Shown here: positions 52,252-60,391 of the stretch, one piece after another | Position numbering within the stretch: position 1 is the stretch's first letter | How the letters are laid out: every line of letters begins with the position of its first letter | Source of the DNA: Candidatus Dependentiae bacterium | Lineage (GTDB): Bacteria; Babelota; Babeliae; Babelales; RVW-14 | Direction of reading: 5' to 3' | Assembly: GCA_018266175.1 (NCBI GenBank) | Contig: JAFEAY010000021.1 | Location: 1-64,000 of the forward strand | Length of the DNA stretch: 64,000 nt | Notes under the pieces: model-generated | Seen by the model: the letters and a program-made list of their open reading frames with translations, nothing else | Database searches by the model: none | What the model was told of the DNA's origin: nothing | Position numbers and translations under genes: made by a program

Positions 52252-53772
52252 GTGAAAAAAATAATTGTCAACAAAGACATTTGGCAAACGCGCATTGCAA
52301 TTTTATCAAATGATAAATTGCAAGATATCTACTTTGATACACACACCAAAGCAGATCTTGAGCGCTGTTACTTCAAAGGCCGGGTTTCCAAAGTTCTTCC
52401 TGGAATCCAAACAGCTTTTGTCGACATCAAACAGCCTAAAGCAGGATTTCTGCACATTACCGAAGTGGATCGCGATCTTTCGATGCAACGAATGCTTGAG
52501 TCAATGCAACCAGATGATCAACAAGAGATTAGTGAACAAGAACTCAAAAGTTCACTTGATATCGGTAAAGTTTTTACCGAAGGTCAGGATGTTTTAGTGC
52601 AAGTCATTAAAGAACCAATTTATGAAAAAGGGGCAAAGCTTACGACCTGCTTTACGCTTCCTGGTAAGTTTGTTGTCTTGATGCCCAACATTACACAAAT
52701 TGGTATCTCAAAAAAGATTGAAAACAAAGAAGAGCGCACGCGCCTGCGTGAAGTTTTACAAGAAAGCCTTCCTCAAGGAATGGGTGCTATTGTCAGAACA
52801 ACTGCAGACGGTCGCCTTGCTCAAGATATTCAAAAAGATATCGCATTTCTGGTGAATAGCTGGACTTCTATTTTAAAGAAGTTTAAAAAAGCTGAACCGG
52901 GCGATAAGATTCATGAAGACATTCCTCTGTGTCTACGCGTATTGCGAGACCACCTAGACGATGAAGTTGAGGTGATTATCACCGATGATCTTGAAGAACA
53001 AAAAGCTATGCATAAGTTCATCAAGTACTACACGCCGGAATATGCCGAAAAAATTCGCTTCTACGCCGGCCCACCTTCTCTTTTTGAACGCTTTGAAATT
53101 GATAAACAAATTGAAAAGGCGTTACAAAACAAGGTACCACTCAAGTCTGGCGGATCACTCATTATTGAAAGCACCGAGGCGATGACCGTCATCGACGTGA
53201 ACACCGGCAAATTTACCGGCAACAGCAATATGGAAGAGACTATCTTAAAGACCAATCTTGAAGCTGCCGAAGAGGTTGTTACACAACTTCGCTTGCGCAA
53301 CATTGGTGGACTGATTGTTATCGATTTTATTGACATGGCCTCATCGAGCAATCGGCAAAAACTGTCGCGTGTTCTTGAAAAAATGCTGAAAGAAAAAGAT
53401 AAATTTCAATCGGTTGCACTCAAAGTTTCTGAATTTGGCTTGATACAAATGACTCGTAAACGGTCTGGTAAAACATTGCAGCAACAGCTGACCAATGTCT
53501 GCCCAAACTGTGCTGGCTGCGGTTATGTAAAATCAATTTCAAGCATCAGCTTTTATATCTTGCATCAGTTCAAAGAAGAAGCTGTACGCAAAAGCCTGAG
53601 AGGACAAGTGGTTCTTGCAGTATCGCATAAGGTATTTGACTACCTCATCCACAATGAATATCAATCAATTTTACAACTTGAAAAGCAACTCTCTTGCAAG
53701 TTAATTCTTGAAAGCAACGAGTCTTACGACGATGTACAATTTAGCATCAGTCCAGTTCAAGATAAGGGCTAA
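52252..53772 (+). CDS. rng: Ribonuclease G/E family endoribonuclease
   Basis: 506 residues. An embedded S1 domain (CYFKGRVSKVLPGIQTAFVDIKQPKAGFLHI) precedes the RNase H-like/DNase I-like catalytic core, with TVIDVNTGKFTG carrying the first catalytic Asp and IGGLIVIDFIDM the second. A zinc-link follows (CPNCAGCGYV). It lacks the long C-terminal scaffold of RNase E, so it is closest in length to RNase G. It cleaves single-stranded A/U-rich RNA, including rRNA precursors. The start is GTG at 52252; an extended -10-like TATACT lies at 52159-52164. gatB follows after 26 nt and is probably in the same transcript. Confidence 0.93.
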   Translation: MKKIIVNKDIWQTRIAILSNDKLQDIYFDTHTKADLERCYFKGRVSKVLPGIQTAFVDIKQPKAGFLHITEVDRDLSMQRMLESMQPDDQQEISEQELKSSLDIGKVFTEGQDVLVQVIKEPIYEKGAKLTTCFTLPGKFVVLMPNITQIGISKKIENKEERTRLREVLQESLPQGMGAIVRTTADGRLAQDIQKDIAFLVNSWTSILKKFKKAEPGDKIHEDIPLCLRVLRDHLDDEVEVIITDDLEEQKAMHKFIKYYTPEYAEKIRFYAGPPSLFERFEIDKQIEKALQNKVPLKSGGSLIIESTEAMTVIDVNTGKFTGNSNMEETILKTNLEAAEEVVTQLRLRNIGGLIVIDFIDMASSSNRQKLSRVLEKMLKEKDKFQSVALKVSEFGLIQMTRKRSGKTLQQQLTNVCPNCAGCGYVKSISSISFYILHQFKEEAVRKSLRGQVVLAVSHKVFDYLIHNEYQSILQLEKQLSCKLILESNESYDDVQFSISPVQDKG

Positions 53773-53798
53773 CCTTTATTTTAGCGCAAGGAAACGGC

Positions 53799-55265
53799 AT
53801 GGAAACCCCCCGCAAAACGATGCTTGAACGCTACCCAAACTTCCAAGCAACAATCGGTATTGAAGTTCATTTACAGCTCAAAACTGAATCAAAAATATTC
53901 TGTAGCTGCCCCAACAAATTTGGTGATCAGCCTAATACCAACATCTGCCAAATTTGCTGTGGACATCCCGGCGTTTTGCCAACACTCAACCGCAAGGTTG
54001 TTGATTACGCAATTATGGCAGGGCTTGCAACCAACTGCACTATTAATAGAAGCAGCGACTTTGCACGCAAACATTACATGTACCCTGACCTGCCAAAAAA
54101 CTATCAAGTAACACAATCCGATCGACCAATTTGCTTGGATGGACACATTACGATTGATTGTGCTGACGGCACACAAAAGCAAGTTCGCCTTATTCGTATT
54201 CACATAGAAGAAGATGCGGGAAAAAATTTGCACAGCAACAAAGGCCACAGCTTGGTTAACCTCAACCGCGCCGGCACACCGTTACTGGAAATCGTCAGCC
54301 ACCCCGACATGAACAGCCCAGAAGAAGCGCGTGCGTATCTGACACAGCTTCACAGTATTGCTCAGTATCTTGGCATTAGTGACGCAAATATGGATGAAGG
54401 CTCTTTTCGTGCCGACGTCAATATTTCTATGAACCGCAAAGGAGATACGGAGTATGGCACCAGAGTTGAGCTGAAAAATATCAACTCGTTCAAATTTATT
54501 GGCCAAGCAATTGAGTATGAAATTGAACGACAAGTTACCATGATTGAAGCGGGCCAGCGCGTTAAGCAAGAAACACGCTTGTGGGACAGCAAAAAACAGC
54601 AGAGCATTTTTATGCGCTCAAAAGAGGAGTCTCAAGACTATCGTTATTTCACCGAACCGGATTTACCAGTTCTTGAAATTGATGATGCCTGGATTGAACG
54701 CATAAGAGCAACACTCCCCGAACTTGCACAGCAAAAGCATGCACGGTTCATGAAGGAATATGGCTTGAGCGCCTACGAAGCAACAATTTTGACTGAAGAG
54801 CAAGAGCGTGCCAACTTTTTTGAACAGACAGTTGCACTGAGCAAGCAGCCAAAAATTACCTGTAACGTTTTGTTGCGCGATGTGCTGAGCTACCTGAAGG
54901 AGCATAAGCTTGACCTTACAGAGTCGCATATTACACCGGAATATTTTGCACAACTAGTAACAGCACTTGCAGCCAATGTGATTAATAGCACCACGGCACA
55001 AGAAGTCTTTTTAGAACTTGCTCAAAATGGAACCTCACCTGAGCAATTTATTGAGGATAATAATCTCAAGCAAATCGGCTCAAGTGATGAGATTGAGGCG
55101 GTTGTACGACAAATTATGGCAAACAATCAGCAATCGGTTACCGATTACAAAGCAGGCAAAACTAAGCTTTTTGGATTCTTTGTTGGCCAAGTCATGAAGG
55201 CTACACAAGGCAAAGCTAATCCAACCATGATTAATGATATCTTGCTCAAACTCTTGAGCGAGTAA
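53799..55265 (+). CDS. gatB: Aspartyl/glutamyl-tRNA(Asn/Gln) amidotransferase subunit B
   Basis: 488 residues, standard size. N-terminal cradle IGIEVHLQLKTESKIFCSC, then CGHPGVLPTLN, the signature MYPDLPKNYQVTQ, and HIEEDAGK. The kinase-like catalytic core and the C-terminal YqeY-like tail (about 420-488) are complete. With GatA and GatC it converts Asp-tRNA(Asn) and Glu-tRNA(Gln) into the amidated forms, so the organism probably lacks GlnRS or AsnRS. gatA and gatC are not in this window. Ends at a strong terminator (55281-55315). Confidence 0.97.
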   Translation: METPRKTMLERYPNFQATIGIEVHLQLKTESKIFCSCPNKFGDQPNTNICQICCGHPGVLPTLNRKVVDYAIMAGLATNCTINRSSDFARKHYMYPDLPKNYQVTQSDRPICLDGHITIDCADGTQKQVRLIRIHIEEDAGKNLHSNKGHSLVNLNRAGTPLLEIVSHPDMNSPEEARAYLTQLHSIAQYLGISDANMDEGSFRADVNISMNRKGDTEYGTRVELKNINSFKFIGQAIEYEIERQVTMIEAGQRVKQETRLWDSKKQQSIFMRSKEESQDYRYFTEPDLPVLEIDDAWIERIRATLPELAQQKHARFMKEYGLSAYEATILTEEQERANFFEQTVALSKQPKITCNVLLRDVLSYLKEHKLDLTESHITPEYFAQLVTALAANVINSTTAQEVFLELAQNGTSPEQFIEDNNLKQIGSSDEIEAVVRQIMANNQQSVTDYKAGKTKLFGFFVGQVMKATQGKANPTMINDILLKLLSE

Positions 55266-55280
55266 TTTGATAATTCAATA

Positions 55281-55315
55281 AAAAAATGCGCCCGCTTTTT
55301 GTGGGCGCATTTTTT
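55281..55315. terminator. Bidirectional terminator between gatB and a small exported protein
   Basis: ATGCGCCC (55286-55293) pairs with GGGCGCAT around GCTTTTTGT, flanked by six A on the left and six T on the right. Serves both convergent genes. Confidence 0.9.
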
Positions 55316-55350
55316 ATTCAAGAAAAATTTCTTAAATAACCATCAGCAAT

Positions 55351-55536
55351 TTATTGTGCTCGTCTTTCTTGAGCAAGCTTACGATTGCTTTTGTATACTT
55401 TAACCGGCACAGCTGGTTTTTTTGGAGCAGCTTTGCTTGATGCAGCTTTTGCTGCTACGTGAGCTGGACGTGTTGCTGCCACCAACGGTGCTGATACTAT
55501 TCCTGCAAACATCATTGCAAATAAAATCTTTTTCAT
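55351..55536 (-). CDS. Small exported Lys/Ala-rich basic protein
   Basis: 61 residues. Signal peptide MKKILFAMMFAGIVSAPLVAA (about 1-21), then a mature part of about 40 residues dominated by Ala, Lys, Pro and Arg (KAAPKKPAVPVKVYKSNRK). GGAGA before the ATG and a shared terminator downstream support a real gene. It could bind nucleic acid, LPS or peptidoglycan by charge. No family recognised. Upstream (minus) lies the HtrA-type protease gene, ending 90 nt away. Confidence 0.6.
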   Translation of the reverse strand: MKKILFAMMFAGIVSAPLVAATRPAHVAAKAASSKAAPKKPAVPVKVYKSNRKLAQERRAQ

Positions 55537-55626
55537 ACTCTCTCCTTGGATAAGGTTACCGATGTATCACATAGCCAGAAGTCTACCAAGAAGGATTTTT
55601 CTATTGCAAGCACCTGATGAGATTTT

Positions 55627-57267
55627 TTACTCATCACGATTATTTGTACCAACCTGCTGACTCATACGATAAAAAAGATCAGTCTTTTTATAAAAAAATT
55701 TCTTCGTCAGTTCTTCTTCTTGAGCAAGCATTTTATGCACATTCAGAGCCATGAACTGCTTGTCCTCAGTTTTTATGGTAACAAAATTATTACTCTGTTC
55801 TACTTCTCGTGCAAAGTCATCAAGCGTTTTGACCTTATTACCATTTACACGCGTAATAATATCTCCAACTGTTGCAACACGCGCAATTTTTGCTTGAGAG
55901 TTTGGAAAAATATGGGTAATAATCAGGCGTGATTTTTCTTGATTTTGCCGCTCTTTGTACTTCAATAACCGCTCAAAGGGAATCTGCACCAGATGGTTGA
56001 GTGCAAGCTCCATAACCACCATGCCCCCAATGATTTCATGCTTAACTTCTTCGTACGCAGGATAATATTTCTTAATCGGCACCGGGTTAACAAAATTAAA
56101 AGCAAAATTTTTAACTATTTTTTCCCCGTTACGGTATAACTCAATTTCCATATCTTGTCCTATCGAGCAACGGTTGAGCAGTGCAGAAACGGGAACTTTA
56201 TCTTCGCTCCAGGGTACATTTGTTTCGCCATACAAATCAAACGTGTGACCATTAATTGCATAGAGCATGTCACCTGCCCGCACGCAAGCCAAGTCGAGCA
56301 GACTATTTTTATAAACACGTGAAATATACAAACCGCCCGGTTCTGGGTTGTTCAAAAAGGTGATCATATCTTTTGATCCGTAATTAAATTCACAACCAAG
56401 CATGGGCTTACGCAAAAACTTTGCATGCTGCAAATCGTTAATCACACTTTTTACATCGTTAATGGGAATAATGTACCCAACACTCTGAGCACGGTCCATG
56501 CCTGCCGTATTGATACCAATCACCTTACCACGACTATCAAGCGAAGGACCACCTGAGTTGCCCGGATTAATTGCTGCAGTAATTTGAATGTAAGAATCGC
56601 CATCCAAATGTTCGCGCCCACTCACAATGCCCTGCGTACTTTTGAGCTTCTGCTGCCCCAGCGGGTAACCAAGCGCCATAATTTCCTGTGTTCTGACCAC
56701 CTGGTCCGAATCACCAAGCTCAAGAAATGGAATTGCCTGTAACCGATTACGTACAAGATTATAAGCATCAGGCGTCAGCTTGAGCAGCGCTAAGTCTCGC
56801 TCAGGATTGACACCCACAACCTGGACATCAAAGCGCTCTTTGCCAAGACTTGGAATCTGAATTTTAATGGTTGAGGCTTCATCAATCACATGATAGTTGG
56901 TAACCATGTATCCAAGGTCATCAATAAAAAAACCGGTGCCGTAGGCCTTGCCCTGCTGCGGAGATTTGTAGGGCTCAAGCCAGTTAAATTGAGCGGTATG
57001 AACAAAAATTTGTACCACGGTATCTTGGGCTCGCTTTTGCACTTTGCGCCAGACGCGGGTTTTTGCCGCCATTGGGTCGGCGAGTAATTTTTTGCCCTTG
57101 AGCTTTGATCGCTTACTTATGAATCGCTTTTTACGGGATCGCCTGCCATCTGCATCCCGAGTTATTGATCGCTTTTTTACCGCTTTGCCTGCTTGTGCTT
57201 CCAGCACCAAACCGCAACTCAAAGACAAAATAATGAATAATAAAACTCTTTGTATCATTCCTGCCAT
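55627..57267 (-). CDS. HtrA/Deg-type trypsin-like serine protease with PDZ domains
   Basis: 546 residues. Signal peptide (about 4-26), then a highly basic stretch (about 29-62). The trypsin-like domain has the full triad: His126 (TNYHVID), Asp158 (ERDLALLK) and Ser238 (GNSGGPS). A first PDZ (about 290-380, GGLYISRVYKNSLLDLACVRAGDMLYAING) is followed by a second, divergent PDZ near the C-terminus (about 445-520, IITHIFPNSQAKIARVATVGDIITRVNG). The layout is like the long plant/bacterial Deg proteases rather than DegP. It degrades misfolded envelope proteins; export to a host is possible but unproven. A second in-frame ATG is at residue 4. Confidence 0.9.
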   Translation of the reverse strand: MAGMIQRVLLFIILSLSCGLVLEAQAGKAVKKRSITRDADGRRSRKKRFISKRSKLKGKKLLADPMAAKTRVWRKVQKRAQDTVVQIFVHTAQFNWLEPYKSPQQGKAYGTGFFIDDLGYMVTNYHVIDEASTIKIQIPSLGKERFDVQVVGVNPERDLALLKLTPDAYNLVRNRLQAIPFLELGDSDQVVRTQEIMALGYPLGQQKLKSTQGIVSGREHLDGDSYIQITAAINPGNSGGPSLDSRGKVIGINTAGMDRAQSVGYIIPINDVKSVINDLQHAKFLRKPMLGCEFNYGSKDMITFLNNPEPGGLYISRVYKNSLLDLACVRAGDMLYAINGHTFDLYGETNVPWSEDKVPVSALLNRCSIGQDMEIELYRNGEKIVKNFAFNFVNPVPIKKYYPAYEEVKHEIIGGMVVMELALNHLVQIPFERLLKYKERQNQEKSRLIITHIFPNSQAKIARVATVGDIITRVNGNKVKTLDDFAREVEQSNNFVTIKTEDKQFMALNVHKMLAQEEELTKKFFYKKTDLFYRMSQQVGTNNRDE

Positions 57268-57429
57268 GACTCCCCCTCCTGCAGAAAAGTGAATAAGTAT
57301 AGATCGCGGTCAGTAGCCGCTCGATACATTATTAAAGCACAAATAGAAAATATTATTCAAGAGAACGGATTATAAATTCTGAAAGAATTCGTGGTCGCAT
57401 TGAGAATCCCACTCTTCAAAAGTATTTTG

Positions 57430-57735
57430 TTAGGCATAAACTAAGTTTTTCTCAATCATACTTCTTACCACGCGTCTCATGCCCCGAAAATAACAAAGGT
57501 CAACCGGTCTACTCAAATTTTTTTGAAGGAAATCTTTTAACTGACATCTTTTCTCAAACGAAAAATCATTAGTCTCAATTACCAAGTCAACATCACTTGC
57601 ATCAGACTGCTCGCCTCGTGCAAAGGAGCCAAATAAAGCAATTTTTATTATACCGAATTCATTTTCAAGAACTTTTTTATTGCTCTTGAGAAATTGGATA
57701 ATAACCTCTTTATCAAGATTTTGTCCTTGTATCAT
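57430..57735 (-). CDS. Lone MntA-like nucleotidyltransferase
   Basis: 101 residues from ATG 57735 (GGAG upstream). Pol-beta fold with LFGSFARGEQSDASDVDLVIE, an exact GSX10DXD, and a third acidic residue in VDLCYF. Such minimal nucleotidyltransferases are antitoxins of HepT toxins, but no HEPN partner is adjacent: upstream is a GC-rich repeat mosaic, downstream 160 bp with no clear gene. It may be an orphan antitoxin left after loss of its partner. It is a different lineage from the MntA at 34137 (longer GS-DxD spacing, little similarity elsewhere). Confidence 0.8.
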   Translation of the reverse strand: MIQGQNLDKEVIIQFLKSNKKVLENEFGIIKIALFGSFARGEQSDASDVDLVIETNDFSFEKRCQLKDFLQKNLSRPVDLCYFRGMRRVVRSMIEKNLVYA

Positions 57736-57835
57736 TTTTATTCTCCAAACAATTTTTAAGCACCATCTCCTCCAGCTTACCACAACTTGGCAGCACAGAA
57801 AGCAGTCGGTAAATTTTCATGATTTTTATTGATGT

Positions 57836-58085
57836 AAAGTGACAGGCCGGCCTCTCGACTCGCCGAAGCCTTGGCAAAGGCGGTTGGGCGCCTTGCGGAC
57901 TTAGCCAAACCCCTTCGACTGGGCTCAGGATAAACTCCGACAAGCCGCTCCGCAGGAAAGTATGACATTGAGAATGACAAACTTTGGTGGGGTTTCCAAG
58001 GAGTAGGCCTCCCTGTCCGCCATAGCCTTGGCGACGGCTGGAAGCCCCCCTTGGCGGGTGTAGGTACCGCGTACCTACGAAACAC
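57836..58085. repeat. GC-rich repeat mosaic in intergenic DNA
   Basis: About 250 bp far richer in G+C than the surroundings, with several short palindromic blocks (GGCCGGCC; TAGGTACC/GGTACCTA-like pair near 58060-58078). Words such as CCTTCGACTGGGCTCAGGA and GTCCGCCATAGCCTTGGCGA are typical of dispersed intergenic repeats found in many genomes. Two reading frames stay open across it on minus, but there is no start context or codon bias of a gene. It fills most of the 650 bp between the lone nucleotidyltransferase and the barrel protein; 58086-58165 and 58206-58287 show nothing further. Confidence 0.6.
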
Positions 58086-58165
58086 GGGGCTTTGGGTAAA
58101 AATAGTAATTGAGAGAACATTAAAGATACTTGAGTTAAAGAGAGGATTACTTTGAATTTTTAATT

Positions 58166-58205
58166 GGATCCCCGACTCGCCCCTACAGGGCTCTCGAGGA
58201 TGACA
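58166..58205 (-). repeat. 40-bp dispersed repeat, half-element
   Basis: Same element as 50256-50293 with a 2-base longer middle: GGATCCCCGACTCGC at one end, CTCTCGAGGATGACA at the other. Preceded by TTGG, giving GGATCCAA on minus, as in the copy inside the hydrolase gene. Confidence 0.8.
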
Positions 58206-58287
58206 GACGTCCTAAAATCGCACTTTTAATAAAAAATTGTATCTCTCAAATCACATTTCGACTGTTTACCCTTTTTTCCAACCCAGC

Positions 58288-58313
58288 AAAAAACCCCCAC
58301 ATTTCTGTGAGGG
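58288..58313 (-). terminator. Intrinsic terminator of the barrel-protein gene
   Basis: On minus CCCTCACA (58313-58306) pairs with TGTGGGGG (58301-58294), loop GAAA, followed by six T (58293-58288). About 70 nt past the stop. Confidence 0.75.
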
Positions 58314-58385
58314 CTCTTTGCGACTTTTTACACATCATCTTTGGTTTCCCAAAGAATCAGCATCTTTAAATCAAATCAAATCAGA

Positions 58386-60290
58386 TTAGAAGCGTACGTT
58401 GAAACCGCCGTGCGCATCCATGTCTCTAAATACGTTCTGACCAGCGAAGGTTACTGCGCCACCCCAGAAAATATCCAAGTACTTGTTTGCTTTGTAGGTT
58501 GATTCCATACGAGCTTTGTGACTGATGCTTTCGGTGTTCTTGCGAGCAAGCTTGCTGTCAAGCTTTGGAAGAGGATGAGCTGCGGAGCCATCTTCACCAA
58601 GCCATGAAGCTTGTGTTGTCTTTTTGAAGGTCAAATGATCTTCGGTTTTGTAATAGATTTCATAGCCTAAAACAGTTGACAAGCAGCAGGTTTTTGGATG
58701 AACAAATTGGAAGTCTAAGCGACCAATAAAGTATCCCCAGTCAACATCTGCATCGGTGCAAGGGCCGATGTTCTTGACGGTTGAACCGGCAAAAACTGCA
58801 GCGCGTTGCTCTTTGCCTTCAAGGACAAAGTTGTATGAAAGGTCGAGCTTGAGGCTGAACCATTTGCATGCATCCCAAGCAAAGTTTGCACCAAGTTTAA
58901 CTTCAAAGTGCTCGCCGTTGCCAAGTTTTGCAATTGCGCGGTATGGGTTGTTGCAGCTGTTTTTTGTTGTTCCTGTTGGAAAGCGTACACCAAGTACCAG
59001 TTCTGCAAGCATGTGCTTGTTGAAGGCGTGTTCGTAGAAGACATCAAGGTCGATGTCACCAAGGCCGGAGCGCTTGTAGCTGTCGAACACAAAACCTTGC
59101 TCAACTAAGAAAGTAAATGGGTCTTGATTTACACCTCGAAGACGATCTTGAAGCATACGATCAATTGTCTGAGCTTCAGCACTAACTAAACGACGATCAT
59201 TATTAGTATTAGCTGCGCGTTTGAAGATTAACCATGAAGTGTCATCTGCAGGCAACCGCGCTGGCTGACCAGCAGCAGCTGGTGCAAGCCTAGAGTAATC
59301 GGTATTGTTATCAAAGAATGCAACATCTCCAGTTGCAACACCTGTTAAGGTATTTGCTGTAATCACTGCCATGTCAGCACCACCAGCAGCTGAACGATAC
59401 TCGTTATTTGCCAAGCTCGCGGCCGCTGCTCGTTTCCAAGCAATGGATTCTGGAGCACCATCTGCTTTTTGTATCACAAGACCAACAGTTGCCAAAGCAG
59501 CAGTCGCATCAGCGTTGTTAGCTGTACCTGAAGCCCCATCACCAACAGCAATGTTTTGACCAAATATTGTTACCAAACCATCATTTGTAGGGGTAGCAGG
59601 ATTAGTAGAATTTACAGCATTAAAAATAGAATTACCTGCTCTATCTATCAATGATGCAACAAAATCAAGACGATATGCTGTTGCCGATACTTCAGTAACA
59701 GTTCCTAATGCAGCATTTGAACCATCAATATTTTTGTCCACTCGAATAAGGTCAGTCTTCACAACTTTTGCTAATGCATTATCAACACTAGAAGTTTCTG
59801 GAGCAAAATCTTGGCGTTCAACTTCGATGGTACGGAATGGAATAGATGTTCTCAAACCAATACGACCTTTGACGCAGCCGTTATCTTCTTTCCAAATAGG
59901 AAAGTCGATACGTCCACCAAACGTTGCACCATATTCAAAGTATTTTGCTTTTGGTGAGTAGCTAAGTGTTCTCATGAATGGATTGTAATTTAGTGAATTT
60001 AAGGGAACATCAGCGCCAGGAAAAAATTCTTTGAATTGAAATGTGCTTTTATTAAAAAGCAATGCGGTCAATTCTTTGGAATCCGTTCCATGCTTCAAAA
60101 ACGCTTTATGCGCTTCTTTGGTATGCACCGTCGACCAGGTGTTGATATTCATTTTTTTCTTGTTCAGCTTTTTAAAGCTGTGACGCAACGGTCCACGATC
60201 CGAAAGGTACGGAGTGCGGAACTCAGTTGCAAACGCTGAACTTGAAACCGCAAGGGCTGCAAGTAACAGCAGTCGTAGCTTATAGTTCAT
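58386..60290 (-). CDS. Outer-membrane beta-barrel-like protein
   Basis: 634 residues from ATG 60290, with GAGGAG 5 nt upstream. Signal peptide (about 1-22, ending SAFAT). Alternating hydrophobic strands with Tyr/Phe/Trp are visible in the first 150 residues and from about 420 on (LGDIDLDVFYEHAFNKHMLAELVLGVRF). The protein ends GGFNVRF, a C-terminal aromatic typical of BAM substrates. The middle (about 170-390) is Ala/Asn/Thr-rich and looks like a large external loop or inserted domain. It may be a porin-like or structural outer-membrane protein. Not assigned to a family. The large surface protein gene lies upstream in the same direction. Confidence 0.6.
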   Translation of the reverse strand: MNYKLRLLLLAALAVSSSAFATEFRTPYLSDRGPLRHSFKKLNKKKMNINTWSTVHTKEAHKAFLKHGTDSKELTALLFNKSTFQFKEFFPGADVPLNSLNYNPFMRTLSYSPKAKYFEYGATFGGRIDFPIWKEDNGCVKGRIGLRTSIPFRTIEVERQDFAPETSSVDNALAKVVKTDLIRVDKNIDGSNAALGTVTEVSATAYRLDFVASLIDRAGNSIFNAVNSTNPATPTNDGLVTIFGQNIAVGDGASGTANNADATAALATVGLVIQKADGAPESIAWKRAAAASLANNEYRSAAGGADMAVITANTLTGVATGDVAFFDNNTDYSRLAPAAAGQPARLPADDTSWLIFKRAANTNNDRRLVSAEAQTIDRMLQDRLRGVNQDPFTFLVEQGFVFDSYKRSGLGDIDLDVFYEHAFNKHMLAELVLGVRFPTGTTKNSCNNPYRAIAKLGNGEHFEVKLGANFAWDACKWFSLKLDLSYNFVLEGKEQRAAVFAGSTVKNIGPCTDADVDWGYFIGRLDFQFVHPKTCCLSTVLGYEIYYKTEDHLTFKKTTQASWLGEDGSAAHPLPKLDSKLARKNTESISHKARMESTYKANKYLDIFWGGAVTFAGQNVFRDMDAHGGFNVRF

Positions 60291-60350
60291 TATTTCTCCT
60301 CGCATCATAGATTAAACTCTACTAGCTTTTCTATCAGCTTTTTTTTGGTG

Positions 60351-60382
60351 GAAGAGAAAAGGGCTTGCGCCCTTTTCTCTTC
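60351..60382 (-). promoter_or_regulatory. 14-bp perfect stem-loop between two surface-protein genes
   Basis: GAAGAGAAAAGGGC (60351-60364) pairs perfectly with 60369-60382 around a 4-nt loop. On minus no T-run follows (CCACC then A residues), so it may stop transcription only partly or stabilise the upstream mRNA. Confidence 0.55.
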
Positions 60383-60391
60383 TTTTATCAA

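Noticed and set aside
57300-57429. Possible fragment of a HEPN-type partner for the lone nucleotidyltransferase
   Set aside because: A short plus-strand stretch ending near 57375 looks helical but shows no Rx4H motif and no start; too weak to call.
57713-58120. Two overlapping minus-strand frames of 102-135 codons
   Set aside because: They run through the GC-rich repeat mosaic. Their translations look like the stop-free frames such repeats commonly produce, and there is no start context.
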